Shown here: positions 1-9,099 of the stretch, one piece after another | How the letters are laid out: every line of letters starts with the position of its first letter | Numbering within the stretch: position 1 is the first letter of the stretch | Source of the DNA: Phallusia fumigata | Lineage: Eukaryota; Chordata; Ascidiacea; Phlebobranchia; Ascidiidae | Direction of reading: 5' to 3' | Length of the DNA stretch: 21,164 bases | NCBI GenBank assembly: GCA_008931825.1 | Contig: QXVZ01033264.1 | Coordinates: forward strand, 1-21,164 | Program-made: the position numbers and the translations under genes | The notes under the pieces: generated by a model | Told to the model about the DNA's origin: nothing | Databases searched by the model: none | Seen by the model: the letters and a program-made list of their open reading frames with translations, nothing else

Positions 1-281
1 CGTTCCCACAGTATCATTCCGTTCCGACAGCCTCACTCCGTTCCCACAGTATCATTCCGTTCCGACAGTCTCATTCCGTTCCGACAGTCTCATTCCGTTC
101 CGACGGCTTCACTCCGTTCCGACAGTCTCGTTCATTCCGTTCCGACAGTCTCATTCCGTTCCGACCATTCCGTAAATTAGTATCGATCTTATTCATTCGT
201 TCCGACCATTCCGTCCATTCCGTAAATTAGTGTCCATTCCGTCCGTTCCGTTCATTCATCATTCCGTAAATTAGTGCTACC
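1..281. repeat. Short-unit satellite/minisatellite (ATTCCGTTCCGACAGTCT family)
   Basis: About 180 bp consist of a 19-bp unit (CATTCCGTTCCGACAGTCT and variants such as CGTTCCCACAGTATCATTC) repeated head to tail. Next comes a more degenerate zone of CATTCCGT/CGTTCCGACC pieces in which CATTCCGTAAATTAGT recurs three times, ending near 281. The base composition differs clearly from the AT-rich flank. The array sits just upstream of sequence homologous to intron 1 of gene B, in the place where gene A's start exon would be expected. It may continue left of the window. Confidence 0.9.
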
Positions 282-557
282 CAAGTTAACTAAAAATAGG
301 GTTGTCAGGTGAAAGGGAAAATAGTTTGTTGTATGCTTGATGCCTGATTACCTGTGACATGTGGTGGATAGGTTATCAGACATGCAAAATACTTGAATTG
401 TGGCCCTGTTGTTCTTTTCGGAAAATAAATGTATAAATAAAGTTAAAATCTTTTGATTTTGCCGGATGGCAACTGTTAATTAAGGTCAGATTTGATGACA
501 AACACTACACTTAGCTGTATGCAAAAGAAAACATTTTTTTTCTTATTTGTTTTTCAG
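282..557 (+). other. Remnant of gene A intron 1, homologous to gene B intron 1
   Basis: The segment from about 300 (TTGTCAGGTGAAAGGGAAA, then TGCAAAATACTT and later AATAAATG/TATAAATAA) matches the beginning of gene B intron 1 (TTTATCAGGTGAAGGGAAA near 11590, then TGCAAAATACTT). Intron sequence was therefore duplicated along with the exons. It ends in a pyrimidine-rich acceptor with AG at 556-557. No start exon equivalent to gene B 11517-11530 was found before it. Confidence 0.6.
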
Positions 558-730
558 TGGTAAGAGCAAAGATTTATCACAAAAATCTCCCAAGCATGTA
601 TTCAACGAGATATGGGAAGATATGGATATTGGATTGAAGCCACAATTTTTGCGTAAACTTGGCTTTTTCAATTCTGATGTTGACAAACATTTCAAAAACG
701 ATGACTTGGATATGTTTCAGTTTTGGAAAG
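558..730 (+). CDS. Gene A exon: Death domain 1, first half
   Basis: The acceptor AG is at 556-557 after a T-rich tract, and the donor is AAAG|GTGAAG at 730/731. The exon is 173 bp: it completes a split codon (one base), gives 57 codons and leaves one base. The reading includes SPKHVFNEIWEDMDI and QFLRKLGFFNSDVDKHF and ends in MFQFWKG. This fits the Death-fold pattern of LG, a short polar loop, a hydrophobic helix and a conserved Trp. Gene B carries a counterpart of equal length at 12260-12432. There is no in-frame ATG before the acceptor, so the start lies in an upstream exon. Confidence 0.75.
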
Positions 731-3700
731 GTGAAGATAAAAATGTTCGGTTTTTAATTTATGTTTTACTCAAAACAATCCCACACTTGAAAAAAATTCT
801 TAGTACATTTTACTCCCTGTTTAGCATTGCTCAGTTAAATGTAAGTTGACAGAAAATGAACAAACCCTCAGACTGATATATTTTTAATTTGAAATCTTAT
901 TGACAGGAATAGCAGTTTAAACACTCTTCTGCTGTTTAATGTAAAAACGATCACACAGAAAAAATTTCAATATTTAATACAGAGCATAAGATCACTATGT
1001 AGGCTGACCTAATCTCTAGTTGTTTTAGTTTTAATTTTATTTGCTTTGCAGATGTGAAAGAGGATGATAAGGAAATATTTCAACTTGTAAAAGATGAAGT
1101 TTATGATCTAGAACACAATGGGAAAGTGGATCAACTTTTGACCAAAACTAAAAGCAGAAAATCAATCAGAAAAAGTACAAACATATTTTTGTCTTGAAAC
1201 TTTTTGCTTGTCAAAGGGAAAAGGGACAATACATTAAATTATTGAGTCCATTTTTCAGTATTTACAAAATATTGACATTTTTAGTGCAGCCTAAGTAGGT
1301 TAACATTAATACACAGAGAGGTGGATTGGTGTTGTTTTCAAAACTGCTGCTACCAAGCAGGTCGGTGGTTTGCAACCATTTTTTTACTGAGTTTACACTT
1401 TCAAACTTCAGCACACCGCAACCTACATTTGGGCTGAGTCAGCCTTTCGAAGAGGATAATTTCTACTGTGCTGTTTAAAAAACACCTTAAATGCACAGTG
1501 GACACTTCCAACTAGATTGGCGATTGCTCAACTTTTGTAACATTCAGATTTGCCAAGGATAAAATGTTATTGCTTGTAAAAAAGTTTCACATGCTATCAG
1601 TAATTGTCATGTTGATTAATAAAATGAAAACACTGCTCAAAGAGATAGTAGATGTATGTTATTGGCGTTGTCTCCAAAGCCAAAACATGGAATGCTCTCA
1701 TTTTGATTAAAACAATGCCAAAATGTGCGACATTTCATTATTATTTTTTTACATCGCCGCACTAAACATGTTAAATAAATGTACAACAACAAAAAGCACA
1801 GAACCAAGTTTTTTGTATTACTTTTGCATCTTGCTTTATTATTTTGTAGTTTGCATTTAAACAAATGTATATTTTTATGTTGTTTTGTAGATCGAAAGAT
1901 GGCTTGGTTTATTTATGAATTCTGTCAAGTTTATTACATCGAAAATGAATGGAAGTCAATGATTCGAGATAAACTTCAGCTCAAAGATCCTCAGTTGACA
2001 GCAGTTGAGAACGATTACAAGGACAACTTTGCAGAAAGACAATATCGCACAACGAGGATATGGATGAAATCAAATAACCTAAGTAAAATTGACTTTTAAT
2101 AAGTGTGTCGTATTTTAATATTTAGTGGATAGAGTCAATGCACCCAACTTTCATGGGTTCCAGGAAATTGCCCCAGTTACCTGATTCTCTTAACAGACCT
2201 GGACTAACTGTTGGTGTGTCAGCCAATATGACACTATCTACTTTTACTATAATTCAATCTAGAAATGTATTTAATACTGAATTACAAATTTACCCAGGAG
2301 CTTGTCCACTACATTTTTTTTCCATTATTAATTTGATTGAAATTTGTCTTAATTTTTTCCCTTACTAGACAATGTTCGCCAAGCTGTGCAAAAACTTGAG
2401 GAGTTACATCTGCAGGTTCCTGGTAAAGGTGATTCCGCATCTTTGGCCAAAATAATACATGAAGGTAAATTTCTTGCTGGCTGCTGATGTGTTTAAATTA
2501 CCAATGATATTCTTGTGCAGGAAATGGAATTGTGCGTTAAATGGTGTCTGGTCACTAAGATGTGGTAAATTTTTTTTCTTAAAGCATTGACTTAATTACT
2601 CTCTTGCAGTTTGCACATTAATGCTACAAATTTTCTACTTTATGGTTTCAAATAGGATTGCCTCAATTTTAATTGTTGTATTTTAGAAAGTTCTGAAGAA
2701 TCAGATTCTGAAATTCCACAAGAATCTGTTGAAGAAAATAAAGCTGCCAGTCAGTTAGGTATGTATGTAATGCTGAATTTATTGGGGAGGGGGGTCTTCT
2801 GTCTAACACCGGTTTGTTCGTAGCATTATTTTTGAGTTTGTGAACATGATAGATGAGTATCTATAATTGTGATCTGTAACTTTCGACCCAAGTCAATCCA
2901 TCAGTTAACCCACATGATATTAGACCACGGCTTTACACATAATACAAGCTGTGATTGTGTGGTGGTAACCCTAATGTGTTTGCTATGTNCTGAAGCAGGA
3001 AGCAGAAAAAAAGATAAAAAATCAGTTGGTGTTGTTGGTGCAGTTGGTGTTGGAAAGAGCACTTTAACAAAAGTTATTGTGCAAAGAATTTTGGACAAAA
3101 AAATTCTTCCCAATGCTTCCCTTATATTTTACATCACGGTAGACTCCATTGACCTTGATAGAGAAATAAATTTATTTGAATTACTTTTCTCATCACTGAT
3201 TGCAAGGGGAAGTCTTTCAATAGGGGAAACAGAAAAAGAGGAGCTGATTAATTACGTCTTGCAGGATTCCAACACAGTAGTGATTATTGACGCCCTAGAT
3301 GAAGCTAAAACTGAAAATTTATTACAATCACATAAATGTGTGTTACCATTGGCAAAGGCAAAACCAATGGCACTATTGTTTAATATCCTGAATGGCAATC
3401 TACTAGAGAATGCCTACAAGCTGGTAACATCAAGAACTACTCAGTTTCTTGATGCCTCTCCTAAATACAGACCAAAATTTGTTGTGGAAATCTTGGGGTT
3501 AGCATCAAGTGAGCAGAAAAAACTTGCTGCTTGTATATGTGGAGAACAGTTTGAACGAGTTTGGAAAATTCTGCAAGATAATCATTTTTTGCTTGAATGC
3601 TGTGTAATACCTGTCAACATGCTTATGACTCTCAACTACCTGTTGGGAGGAGGAACTTCAGGTACTATCACACTCACAGGTGTGTACATTGCTATGCTGA

Positions 3701-6700
3701 ACAGATATATTCGTTCAGAGTATTGCCCCTTTCCTGATGATGTGGATGTGATTAGGAGCCTTTGTGACCTTGCATTTGATGGTTTTAATAACAACAAAGA
3801 AATATTTTCTAAGAAGGATTTGAAAAATTTTTTGATCCCTTTGGCAATGCAGCAAAAATTTTTTGCTGCAGCTATAAAATCAAATGAGTTTGCTATTAGC
3901 ATTTTGCAACAAGACAAGCTTTACTATTTTGTTCATCGCTCCTGGCAAGAGTTGTTGGTTGCACTCAGACTTGTTTTATTTATGCCACTGGATGAATTCG
4001 AATCCTATCTTGAAGACGCTTTTGAGTCCGGAGATTCAGAAAATGTTGTGAAGTTTTGTTTTGGCATATGCAGGGACAGTGTGCTTGAAGAAGCCAAACG
4101 ACTTTCACCAGCACCACAAGTTGGTGAAATTGAAGAGAAGAAACAGTCTCTTAGCTTGATTGCAGAATCGAAAGCAAAGAAACTGTCAGAGAGTGTAAAG
4201 AAAGGCTTTGAGGAACATGACATGCAAAAGTGGTTTCATCTTTGTGCATGTTTAAATGAACTTGCCAGTGATAACGTTAGCTTACCTGTGGCCAAACTTC
4301 TACCAACAGTTGCTAACATTGAGGGTTCTGTATTTTCATCTGATATCACAAACATGGCTGCACTTTACAAACTCAACAACACCACTCTGGATCTAAAACA
4401 TGTTGAATTGTCATTTGTTGGAAATGCTTTGCAGAGTTTTGGAAAGTTTGTGCAAGAACACAAAGTTAAAGTTAGTATGATGACTACATATTTTTAACAA
4501 GTTTCAGTTTGCTTTTTATTCCCCAGATGCTATAAATGTAAAGGTTGTAAACATAGGTGTCGATTTTTTAGCAAATTTTTTTTCGAATGGTGTGGCGAAA
4601 TGGTCAAATCCAAGCAGTCTGAGGTTTCGTAAACTTACATAATGTACAACTGTTGGTTCTATCGTCATTACACTTTCTGTTATCACTTATGTTAACAGTG
4701 AATATAGCACACAAGATGCGCAAAATAAGCAATGTTTATTTTGCAATGTTTAATGAACGAAAAAATTTGTGTGGCTCGCCTCACATGTGTTTGGTGTAAA
4801 CAAGTCTTCAGAAAACCCTTGTGTCAGCGCAAGCATAAGTTTTCAAAGCAAAAATATAATATCGAGTCCAGTAAATTTCTGGGGTGGCAGTATAGACTTT
4901 TTATAATACCTACCACCCTAGAAATTTCTAGTGGGGTGGTCGTCACCCCTGCCACCCTGGGAATTATCACCTATGATTGTTATTATAGTTGTTACTTTGA
5001 CACTAAATTGCCACTCTTTTTTCTTTGATGAAATTCCCAAATGCTTGTGATTAGGAACAAGGGGCTTGGAACTATCGGTTTTATTTAGAACCCCAGCAAA
5101 TTCTTGTTTGCCACTGCTGTAAAGTTGCATTTACTATTTCGGGGATTATCATGTGACACTTTCTTCCTACAATCATCTATATATGGCTAATCTATTGTTC
5201 TGTTGTTTGGCTGAGCGCAGAACTTAGTGCAAGGCACTTGGTGCTTGGCCAAACAAAAGCACAATGTTGGTGAAGATTACTTTTCATATTTAGCTTTTTA
5301 TCAAACAACTTTACTTGTGTTAAGGCACTGTTTACCAACATTTGCTGTTGTAAAGTTTTTACACATGTTTCAGATTCAGGCCTTCATCTTGAAACATTGT
5401 CCTGACGAACAACTGCAATTTGTTGGAAGCTTCCTCTCTCATGTGCAGATCTGCAAAATTGAACTACTTGGTTCCCTTCGTGGTTCAACAGACAGCAACA
5501 GAACGGTTTGCAATTTTAAAAAACTGTTTAGTGCAGTGCAAAGTATCGTTTGTAACAGGTGTTAGTGTTTTTACCAGAATGTGTTGACATTGGCCAACAG
5601 CATTAAAGATGGACTTCTGAAGATTGATCACCCTCTTCAGGTTTGCTATGCTTACTAATATGTTAGAAGACCTGAAACGATTTTAATTACATTTTACCAG
5701 ACAATACACAATACTGTATGATCTTATTCTTGTTCAGTGCAGCATATTTTTACCCTTGTGTTTAACAGATGAAGAAGTTGGTGCTGTATAACATACCTTT
5801 TGGAGATGAAGGTGTGAGCATACTTAGCAGTGGTGTGCACAAAGTAGCAGGTCTTGTTATGATGAACATTGGCATGACATCGGTTGGTGCTGATAAGTTG
5901 GGTCAACATCTTGAGATGGAAACTACACAGTCCATGGTAACTGTGGATTTGTTTGTCTCTTTTATGGCGAAACAAAATTGACATAACAAAAGAGTGGGCT
6001 AATATAGAAACAACTATCCAGTTGAAAATGGTGTTTAGGCATCTTTACACTCTGTGTTGTTGTGTAAAATGTGTATTATTATACAGGTTGGATTGACCAT
6101 CAGTGGCAATAAAGTGTGTGATAGTGGAGCTTGTAAAATTACCAAGTCAGTCCACAAAATGCATAGTCTTAAAATGGCTTATTGTGAGATCACATGTAAA
6201 GGAATCCCAGGCATCACTCAAAACATCCTAAACTCCACAACTAAGGTTTGTCGCTTTTTTGTTTTAGGTTTAGTACAACTAGGGTTTTGTTACAAACAAT
6301 ATATATATGTATGGGGTTTGAATACCAGTACATGTTTTTGCCTAACCACTGCATTGTATTTTAGAAATGTGACTGTTTTTCAAAAATGCTAAAAAACCTG
6401 AATCAGTTGTTCCCACTTAGATTCCCTCTTTGGACTTGTCATGGAACAAGTTTGGTGACATTGGAGCCGGAGAACTTGCAAAATGTTTGCATCTAATGGA
6501 GAATCTCGACTTGGGTAACTGTAACATCACTTCCACTGGTGCAGATGCATTGGCTGGTGGATTGTCAAAGTTAAAGACACCAGTAAGTTATGTTGTTCAT
6601 TTAAAACAAACTTAATGGCCGAAAAGCTTTGTCCTAATTTCCAAGTTGCACGCAACAGATGAATTTAATTAAAAATGCTGATAGAAAAAGGGGCATAACA

Positions 6701-9099
6701 ATATAAAAAAGGAGTGATAGACACAAAGCAACTGTGGAACCACCTAATATGAAACTATTTGGTTAAGTGTGTTTAAAGATAATGTAAATATCTGACCTTA
6801 GTTGAATTTTTTTTAACAAAACAAAAAATAAAAAAACAAACCATTTTATACTGCTTAACAAATGTTGCTGCCATCATCATCAGGAAAGACAAAGAAAAGC
6901 AGCATGTAACTAAAAAAGTCGCTGATAACACCAACCATCTTTGAGTATGATACGAATGTGACAAACAAGACCAATGAAAATCACACATAGTTCTCACTGA
7001 ATTAAAAATGCAATTATCTGAATAACAAATCTGATTTGTGAAAGCAAAAACTATGATTTACAGTTTTTGGGAAAAAAATAGAAGCATCTTATGTACTGCA
7101 TTGGAGACATTAGCAAACCACTTGTTGGAGATTACTGCTTCAAATAGTTGTTTGTTTAACACTCTGTTTTCGAAATGCAAAAAAAACACTGAAGTTTATG
7201 AATTTGTAAGCTGCTGTATTGAGATTTGCTAAATTGGTGAAAAATAGGTTGCCAGCACAGTGTGCTAAAAAATAGACTTGGTGTTTAATTAATTTTCCTG
7301 CCGTTCTTCATTGAATAAACTTATTTATTCTGTTTTGTATAATTTAGATGCTGAAACTTAACTTGGGTGACAATCCAATTGGTGATCCTGGTGCTAAAGC
7401 GATGTCAAAATGTTTGCACAACATCAAGTCACTCGACCTTGCTGACCTGCATGATGGTTGCAAAATAACATCTGAAGGAATTTCTCACATCTCCTCTGGT
7501 TTGCTGTCACTCAAAGAACCGGTGAGACATTAGTCAACCAGTTTAAATTATTGCAACCAAGCTTTCGATTAACTACATTCAACAGCCCCCTTAAGGCCTT
7601 ACCGCTTCCATATGTTAGTTTGTTTGTACATTATAAAACCACATAAATGCATATCCTACAGTTACTTAGCATTAGGTTTATCACTGAAGTTATGTTTGAT
7701 GGATTTGCTGATAGATATGGCCATAGAGTTTTGCCACCTGTTTTTGACCCCCATATGCCAGTGGTTGCCAATTGGGGATAAGTTTTATGAGTTTAGGGAA
7801 GAGGTTTCCACTTAATGGTTAAGTTAATTATGATAAGTAAAGTATTTCTTTTTAGGTAGTTGGTAATCTTTTGAGGTAAGAATGTAAGTATGGTTGGGCC
7901 ACCATAAGTATGTGTGCGTACCACATACTTTATTGTAAAGGGTGGGCCATACCTCCATAGTGTACATGTTGATGATTTTGCTGTATAACATACTGTACTG
8001 CCATCTCTGGTCAAGAAAGTTAGGAGGGTATGGTATGTATATCACTTCTTGTCTGGCACAGGGGAGAAAGGAAATGATTAAAAAAATAAGCAAAGGGGGA
8101 AATGCATCAAAAAAGTTGGAAACAACTGCCATTTTGGGCATGTTTTAAGCTAAACTGCTAATCAACAACAATATTTATGTGAGGGCCCAAACAATCATCC
8201 AACAAAAAAATTTTGTTACTGGAAGAAAATGTGTAAAACAAATAAATATATATTCTTGTTGTAGTGTATGTGGAATCAAGATATGATAATAACTACCTTT
8301 TGTTGACAAAAGCGGCACACTTTTGATATATATAGGCAGTATGCATATAACCAACAAATTCAATTTTCTTTTAAGATGGACTTTTTGGACTTGTCACACA
8401 ACAAGATTGGTGATGATGGTGCCAGTAAGCTCTCCAAATGTTTGCATCAAGTGAAGATTCTTAAATTAGTTAACTGCAGAATTACTTCTACTGGACTGTC
8501 AGTATTGGCTGAAGGATTGTCAACACTACAAACACCTGTAAGACATTTCTAATATTAGGCTTGGTAAAGATTCAGCCTAAAAATGTTAATTAATGTACAT
8601 GGTTTTATACCACTCGCTGTGGGTTTGGTGAACACTCCTTTAAATGCAAGTTTGTCAGTAAACACATTTTATGTTTTTATTGTTAACTGTCACTACTTTG
8701 GTGAGGATTCGTCTGTGTATGGGGTATTGGGGAAAACAAAAGTAACGACATACTGCAATCGCCCAATCTATTATCTGTTAAAGTTTTGGTTTCTTTCCAT
8801 AAGGGAACCCATAAACCGCTGTTCTGTGTACATATCCATGATGCCCAAAACCTGCAGAGACAATCATGTCACAAAAAGTTTGGGTCAATTTAGGACCAAA
8901 TGTAAAATAATACAGAAAATGCCTATTGTTTTAAAATTAAGGTATTGTGTATGGCAATGTGGTAAAACCACCTTTGGGGTTTTAATCATGGATTGTGTTT
9001 TTGTAGATGGATAGTCTTTTCCTTGATAAACAGCATGGCGTTGATGCAGATGTTTTGAAACTAATGAAGTTGGGAGTAAAGAGTCTTGTATGGTTGTAG
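558..9099 (+). CDS. Gene A: Death-Death-NACHT-LRR receptor (NLR family), multi-exon, 5' incomplete
   Basis: This entry spans the gene; the exons are listed separately. Fourteen coding exons can be joined with GT-AG introns and matching phases: 558-730, 1052-1174, 1891-2082, 2369-2464, 2687-2758, NACHT (visible 2990-4470), 5374-5505, 5578-5640, 5769-5936, 6087-6245, 6421-6582, 7348-7521, 8376-8537 and 9007-9099. The product is a STAND-class cytosolic receptor. Death-fold domains would recruit adaptors or caspases, the NACHT ATPase would drive oligomerisation, and the LRRs would sense ligand or hold the protein inactive. The start exon is missing, and about 240 bp of the NACHT exon is lost at the N at 2989. 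The architecture is seen in the sequence; the immune role is inferred from the family. Confidence 0.85.
1052..1174 (+). CDS. Gene A exon: Death domain 1, second half
   Basis: The acceptor TTTGCTTTGCAG ends at 1051 and the donor AAAA|GTACAA follows 1174. The exon is 123 bp, phase 1 on both sides. The reading DVKEDDKEIFQLVKDEVYDL and then NGKVDQLL looks like the last helices of a Death fold. The frame runs only 17 more bp past the donor before a TGA, so splicing at 1175 is required; it also gives the right phase for 1891. No homologue was found in gene B, where the interval holds a single N (12794). Confidence 0.65.
1175..1890 (+). other. Gene A intron, 716 bp
   Basis: AT-rich non-coding sequence without a recognisable element. 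It ends at the acceptor TGTTGTTTTGTAG (AG 1889-1890). Short open stretches on both strands have no protein-like content. Confidence 0.55.
1891..2082 (+). CDS. Gene A exon: Death domain 2, first half
   Basis: This 192-bp exon is phase 1 on both sides (acceptor AG 1889-1890, donor CCTAA|GTAAAA at 2083). It encodes MAWFIYEFCQVYYIENEWKS, then KLQLKDPQLTAVENDY and ERQYRTTRIWMKSNN. The pattern W..M..KL.L.D..L..VE.DY...ERQYR...IW is a classic Death domain core: the Trp-Leu helix 2, the acidic helix-4 region and the conserved Trp near helix 5. It is probably a homotypic adaptor-binding module. Its equivalent is absent from the visible sequence of gene B. Confidence 0.8.
2369..2464 (+). CDS. Gene A exon: Death domain 2, second half
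   Basis: The acceptor is TTACTAG (AG 2367-2368) and the donor is CATGAAG|GTAAAT (GT 2465-2466). The exon is 96 bp, phase 1/1. It reads NNVRQAVQKLEELHLQVPGK and ends SLAKIIHE. This supplies the final amphipathic helix expected after the conserved Trp of the preceding exon. The gene B counterpart is 13239-13343, with near-identical residues up to LQVPGK. Confidence 0.75.
2687..2758 (+). CDS. Gene A exon: acidic Ser/Glu linker
   Basis: A 72-bp exon, phase 1/1, with acceptor GTATTTTAG and donor TTAG|GTATGT. It encodes a Ser/Glu/Asp-rich low-complexity linker (SSEESDSEIPQESVEENK) between the Death domains and NACHT. The gene B counterpart (14044-14157) is 42 bp longer but shares the SDSE motif, the VEE(N/D)K motif and the TTAG|GT donor. 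Confidence 0.7.
   Translation, partial: KVLKNQILKFHKNLLKKIKLPVS
2759..2988 (+). other. Intron sequence and unexplained segment ending at a single-N join
   Basis: Non-coding sequence after the linker exon, including a G-rich run (GGGGAGGGGGG near 2785). It stops abruptly at N 2989 and resumes inside the NACHT exon. The frame is open across the last ~120 bp before the N, but no acceptor or homology to gene B's exon 5' end is visible, so I do not call this part coding. Confidence 0.5.
2990..4470 (+). CDS. Gene A exon: NACHT ATPase domain (5' end missing)
   Basis: A single large exon in a continuous frame. Walker A GAVGVGKS lies at 3037-3060 and Walker B VVIIDALDEA at 3277-3306. A sensor-like VTSR comes later, then the helical/winged-helix region with FVHRSWQELLVALRL, typical of NACHT-associated helical domains. 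The exon ends EHKVK|GTTAGT at 4470/4471 in phase 0. About 240 bp at the 5' end, present in gene B as 14824-15063, is replaced by N 2989. Walker motifs are intact, so ATP binding is plausible. Identity to gene B is roughly 89% over the first ~170 residues after the N, with lower-identity patches further on. Confidence 0.95.
4471..5373 (+). other. Gene A intron after NACHT, 903 bp
   Basis: If it is retained, the frame continues only nine codons (ending MMTTYF) to a TAA at 4495-4497. The intron contains an inverted-repeat-ended element (4552-4975, listed separately). The acceptor is ACACATGTTTCAG before 5374. The reading frame is also open for ~150 bp before that acceptor, without protein-like content or homology to gene B. 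Confidence 0.6.
4552..4975. mobile_element. Putative non-autonomous DNA transposon/MITE with CATAGGTG ends
   Basis: CATAGGTG at 4552-4559 is mirrored by CACCTATG at 4968-4975. Inside the right end are nested inverted repeats of a G-rich motif: AAATTTCTGGGGTGGCAG at 4873 against CTACCACCCTAGAAATTT ending at 4927, then GTGGGGTGG facing CCACCC. The flanks share a partial 8-bp match (GTTGTAAA / ATTGTTAT, five of eight). No transposase frame is visible. Family is unknown. Confidence 0.4.
5374..5505 (+). CDS. Gene A exon: NACHT-to-LRR cap region
   Basis: A 132-bp exon, phase 0/0, with acceptor TTTCAG and donor ACG|GTTTGC. It reads HCPDEQLQFVGSFLSHVQIC and then LLGSLRGSTDSN. The gene B exon 17229-17360 has the same length and shares HCP, EQL, FVGSFL, GSL and GST. 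It probably forms the N-terminal cap of the solenoid. Confidence 0.8.
5578..5640 (+). CDS. Gene A exon: short LRR-cap exon
   Basis: A 63-bp exon, phase 0/0: acceptor TTTTTACCAG, sequence NVLTLANSIKDGLLKIDHPL then Q, donor CAG|GTTTGC. The gene B match is 17490-17552, also 63 bp and nearly identical in sequence. It is probably the first LRR half-repeat or capping helix. Confidence 0.8.
5769..5936 (+). CDS. Gene A LRR exon 1 (two repeats)
   Basis: A 168-bp exon, phase 0/0, 56 codons, equivalent to two 28-residue ribonuclease-inhibitor-type LRRs. Acceptor is GTTTAACAG and donor CCATG|GTAACT. Motifs include LVLYNIPFGDEGVSIL and IGMTSVGADKLGQHL. It matches the gene B exon at 18028-18307 once that exon's internal duplication is collapsed. 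Confidence 0.85.
6087..6245 (+). CDS. Gene A LRR exon 2
   Basis: A 159-bp exon, phase 0/0, with acceptor TTATTATACAG and donor ACTAAG|GTTTGT. It reads LTISGNKVCDSGACKI, then MAYCEITCKGIPGI, an LRR pair. The gene B exon 18742-18900 has the same length and is very similar. Confidence 0.85.
6421..6582 (+). CDS. Gene A LRR exon 3
   Basis: A 162-bp exon, phase 0/0, with acceptor GTTCCCACTTAG and donor CACCA|GTAAGT. It shows the textbook NLR repeat pattern: LDLSWNKFGDIGAGELAKCL, then LDLGNCNITSTGADALAGGL. The gene B counterpart is 19054-19215. Confidence 0.9.
6583..7347 (+). other. Gene A intron, 765 bp
   Basis: AT-rich with T and A homopolymer runs. No LRR-like reading or clear mobile element was seen. 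The acceptor is GTATAATTTAG before 7348. Confidence 0.55.
7348..7521 (+). CDS. Gene A LRR exon 4
   Basis: A 174-bp exon (58 codons), phase 0/0, with donor AACCG|GTGAGA. It reads LKLNLGDNPIGDPGAKAMSK, then LADLHDGCKITSEGISHI. The gene B exon 20812-21003 is 18 bp longer because of an expanded loop, while both ends are conserved. Confidence 0.85.
7522..8375 (+). other. Gene A intron, 854 bp
   Basis: Non-coding. It contains repeated CATAC/GTATG-rich words (7890-8045) on both strands but no definable element. It ends in the acceptor CTTTTAAG before 8376. Confidence 0.5.
8376..8537 (+). CDS. Gene A LRR exon 5
   Basis: A 162-bp exon, phase 0/0, with acceptor TTTTCTTTTAAG and donor CACCT|GTAAGA. 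It reads FLDLSHNKIGDDGASKLSKC, then LVNCRITSTGLSVLAEGL. The organisation is the same as the 6421-6582 exon, so it is a duplicated LRR cassette. The gene B equivalent would lie right of the window. Confidence 0.85.
8538..9006 (+). other. Gene A last intron, 469 bp
   Basis: One plus-strand frame stays open across most of this intron (8583-9014), but it does not read in phase with the flanking exons and its composition is not protein-like. I treat it as chance. The acceptor is GTGTTTTTGTAG. Confidence 0.5.
9007..9099 (+). CDS. Gene A terminal coding exon
   Basis: The exon begins in phase 0 after TTTTTGTAG and runs 30 codons to TAG at 9097-9099. The reading DSLFLDKQHGVDADVLKLMK then LVWL resembles a C-terminal LRR cap. 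It closes the gene cleanly. No paralogous copy is visible because gene B leaves the window first. Confidence 0.7.
   Translation: MDSLFLDKQHGVDADVLKLMKLGVKSLVWL

Noticed and set aside
2869..2988. Open frame upstream of the NACHT exon, continuous with it across the N
   Set aside because: It has no similarity to gene B's pre-NACHT segment, no acceptor, and is interrupted by N 2989. The continuity is accidental.
7038..7232. 64-codon plus-strand frame as an extra exon
   Set aside because: No LRR pattern, no good splice sites in phase 0, and no counterpart in gene B.
8583..9014. 143-codon plus-strand open frame
   Set aside because: It lies in the last intron of gene A, does not match the exon phase, and shows no domain-like pattern. 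The true exon at 9007 uses another frame.
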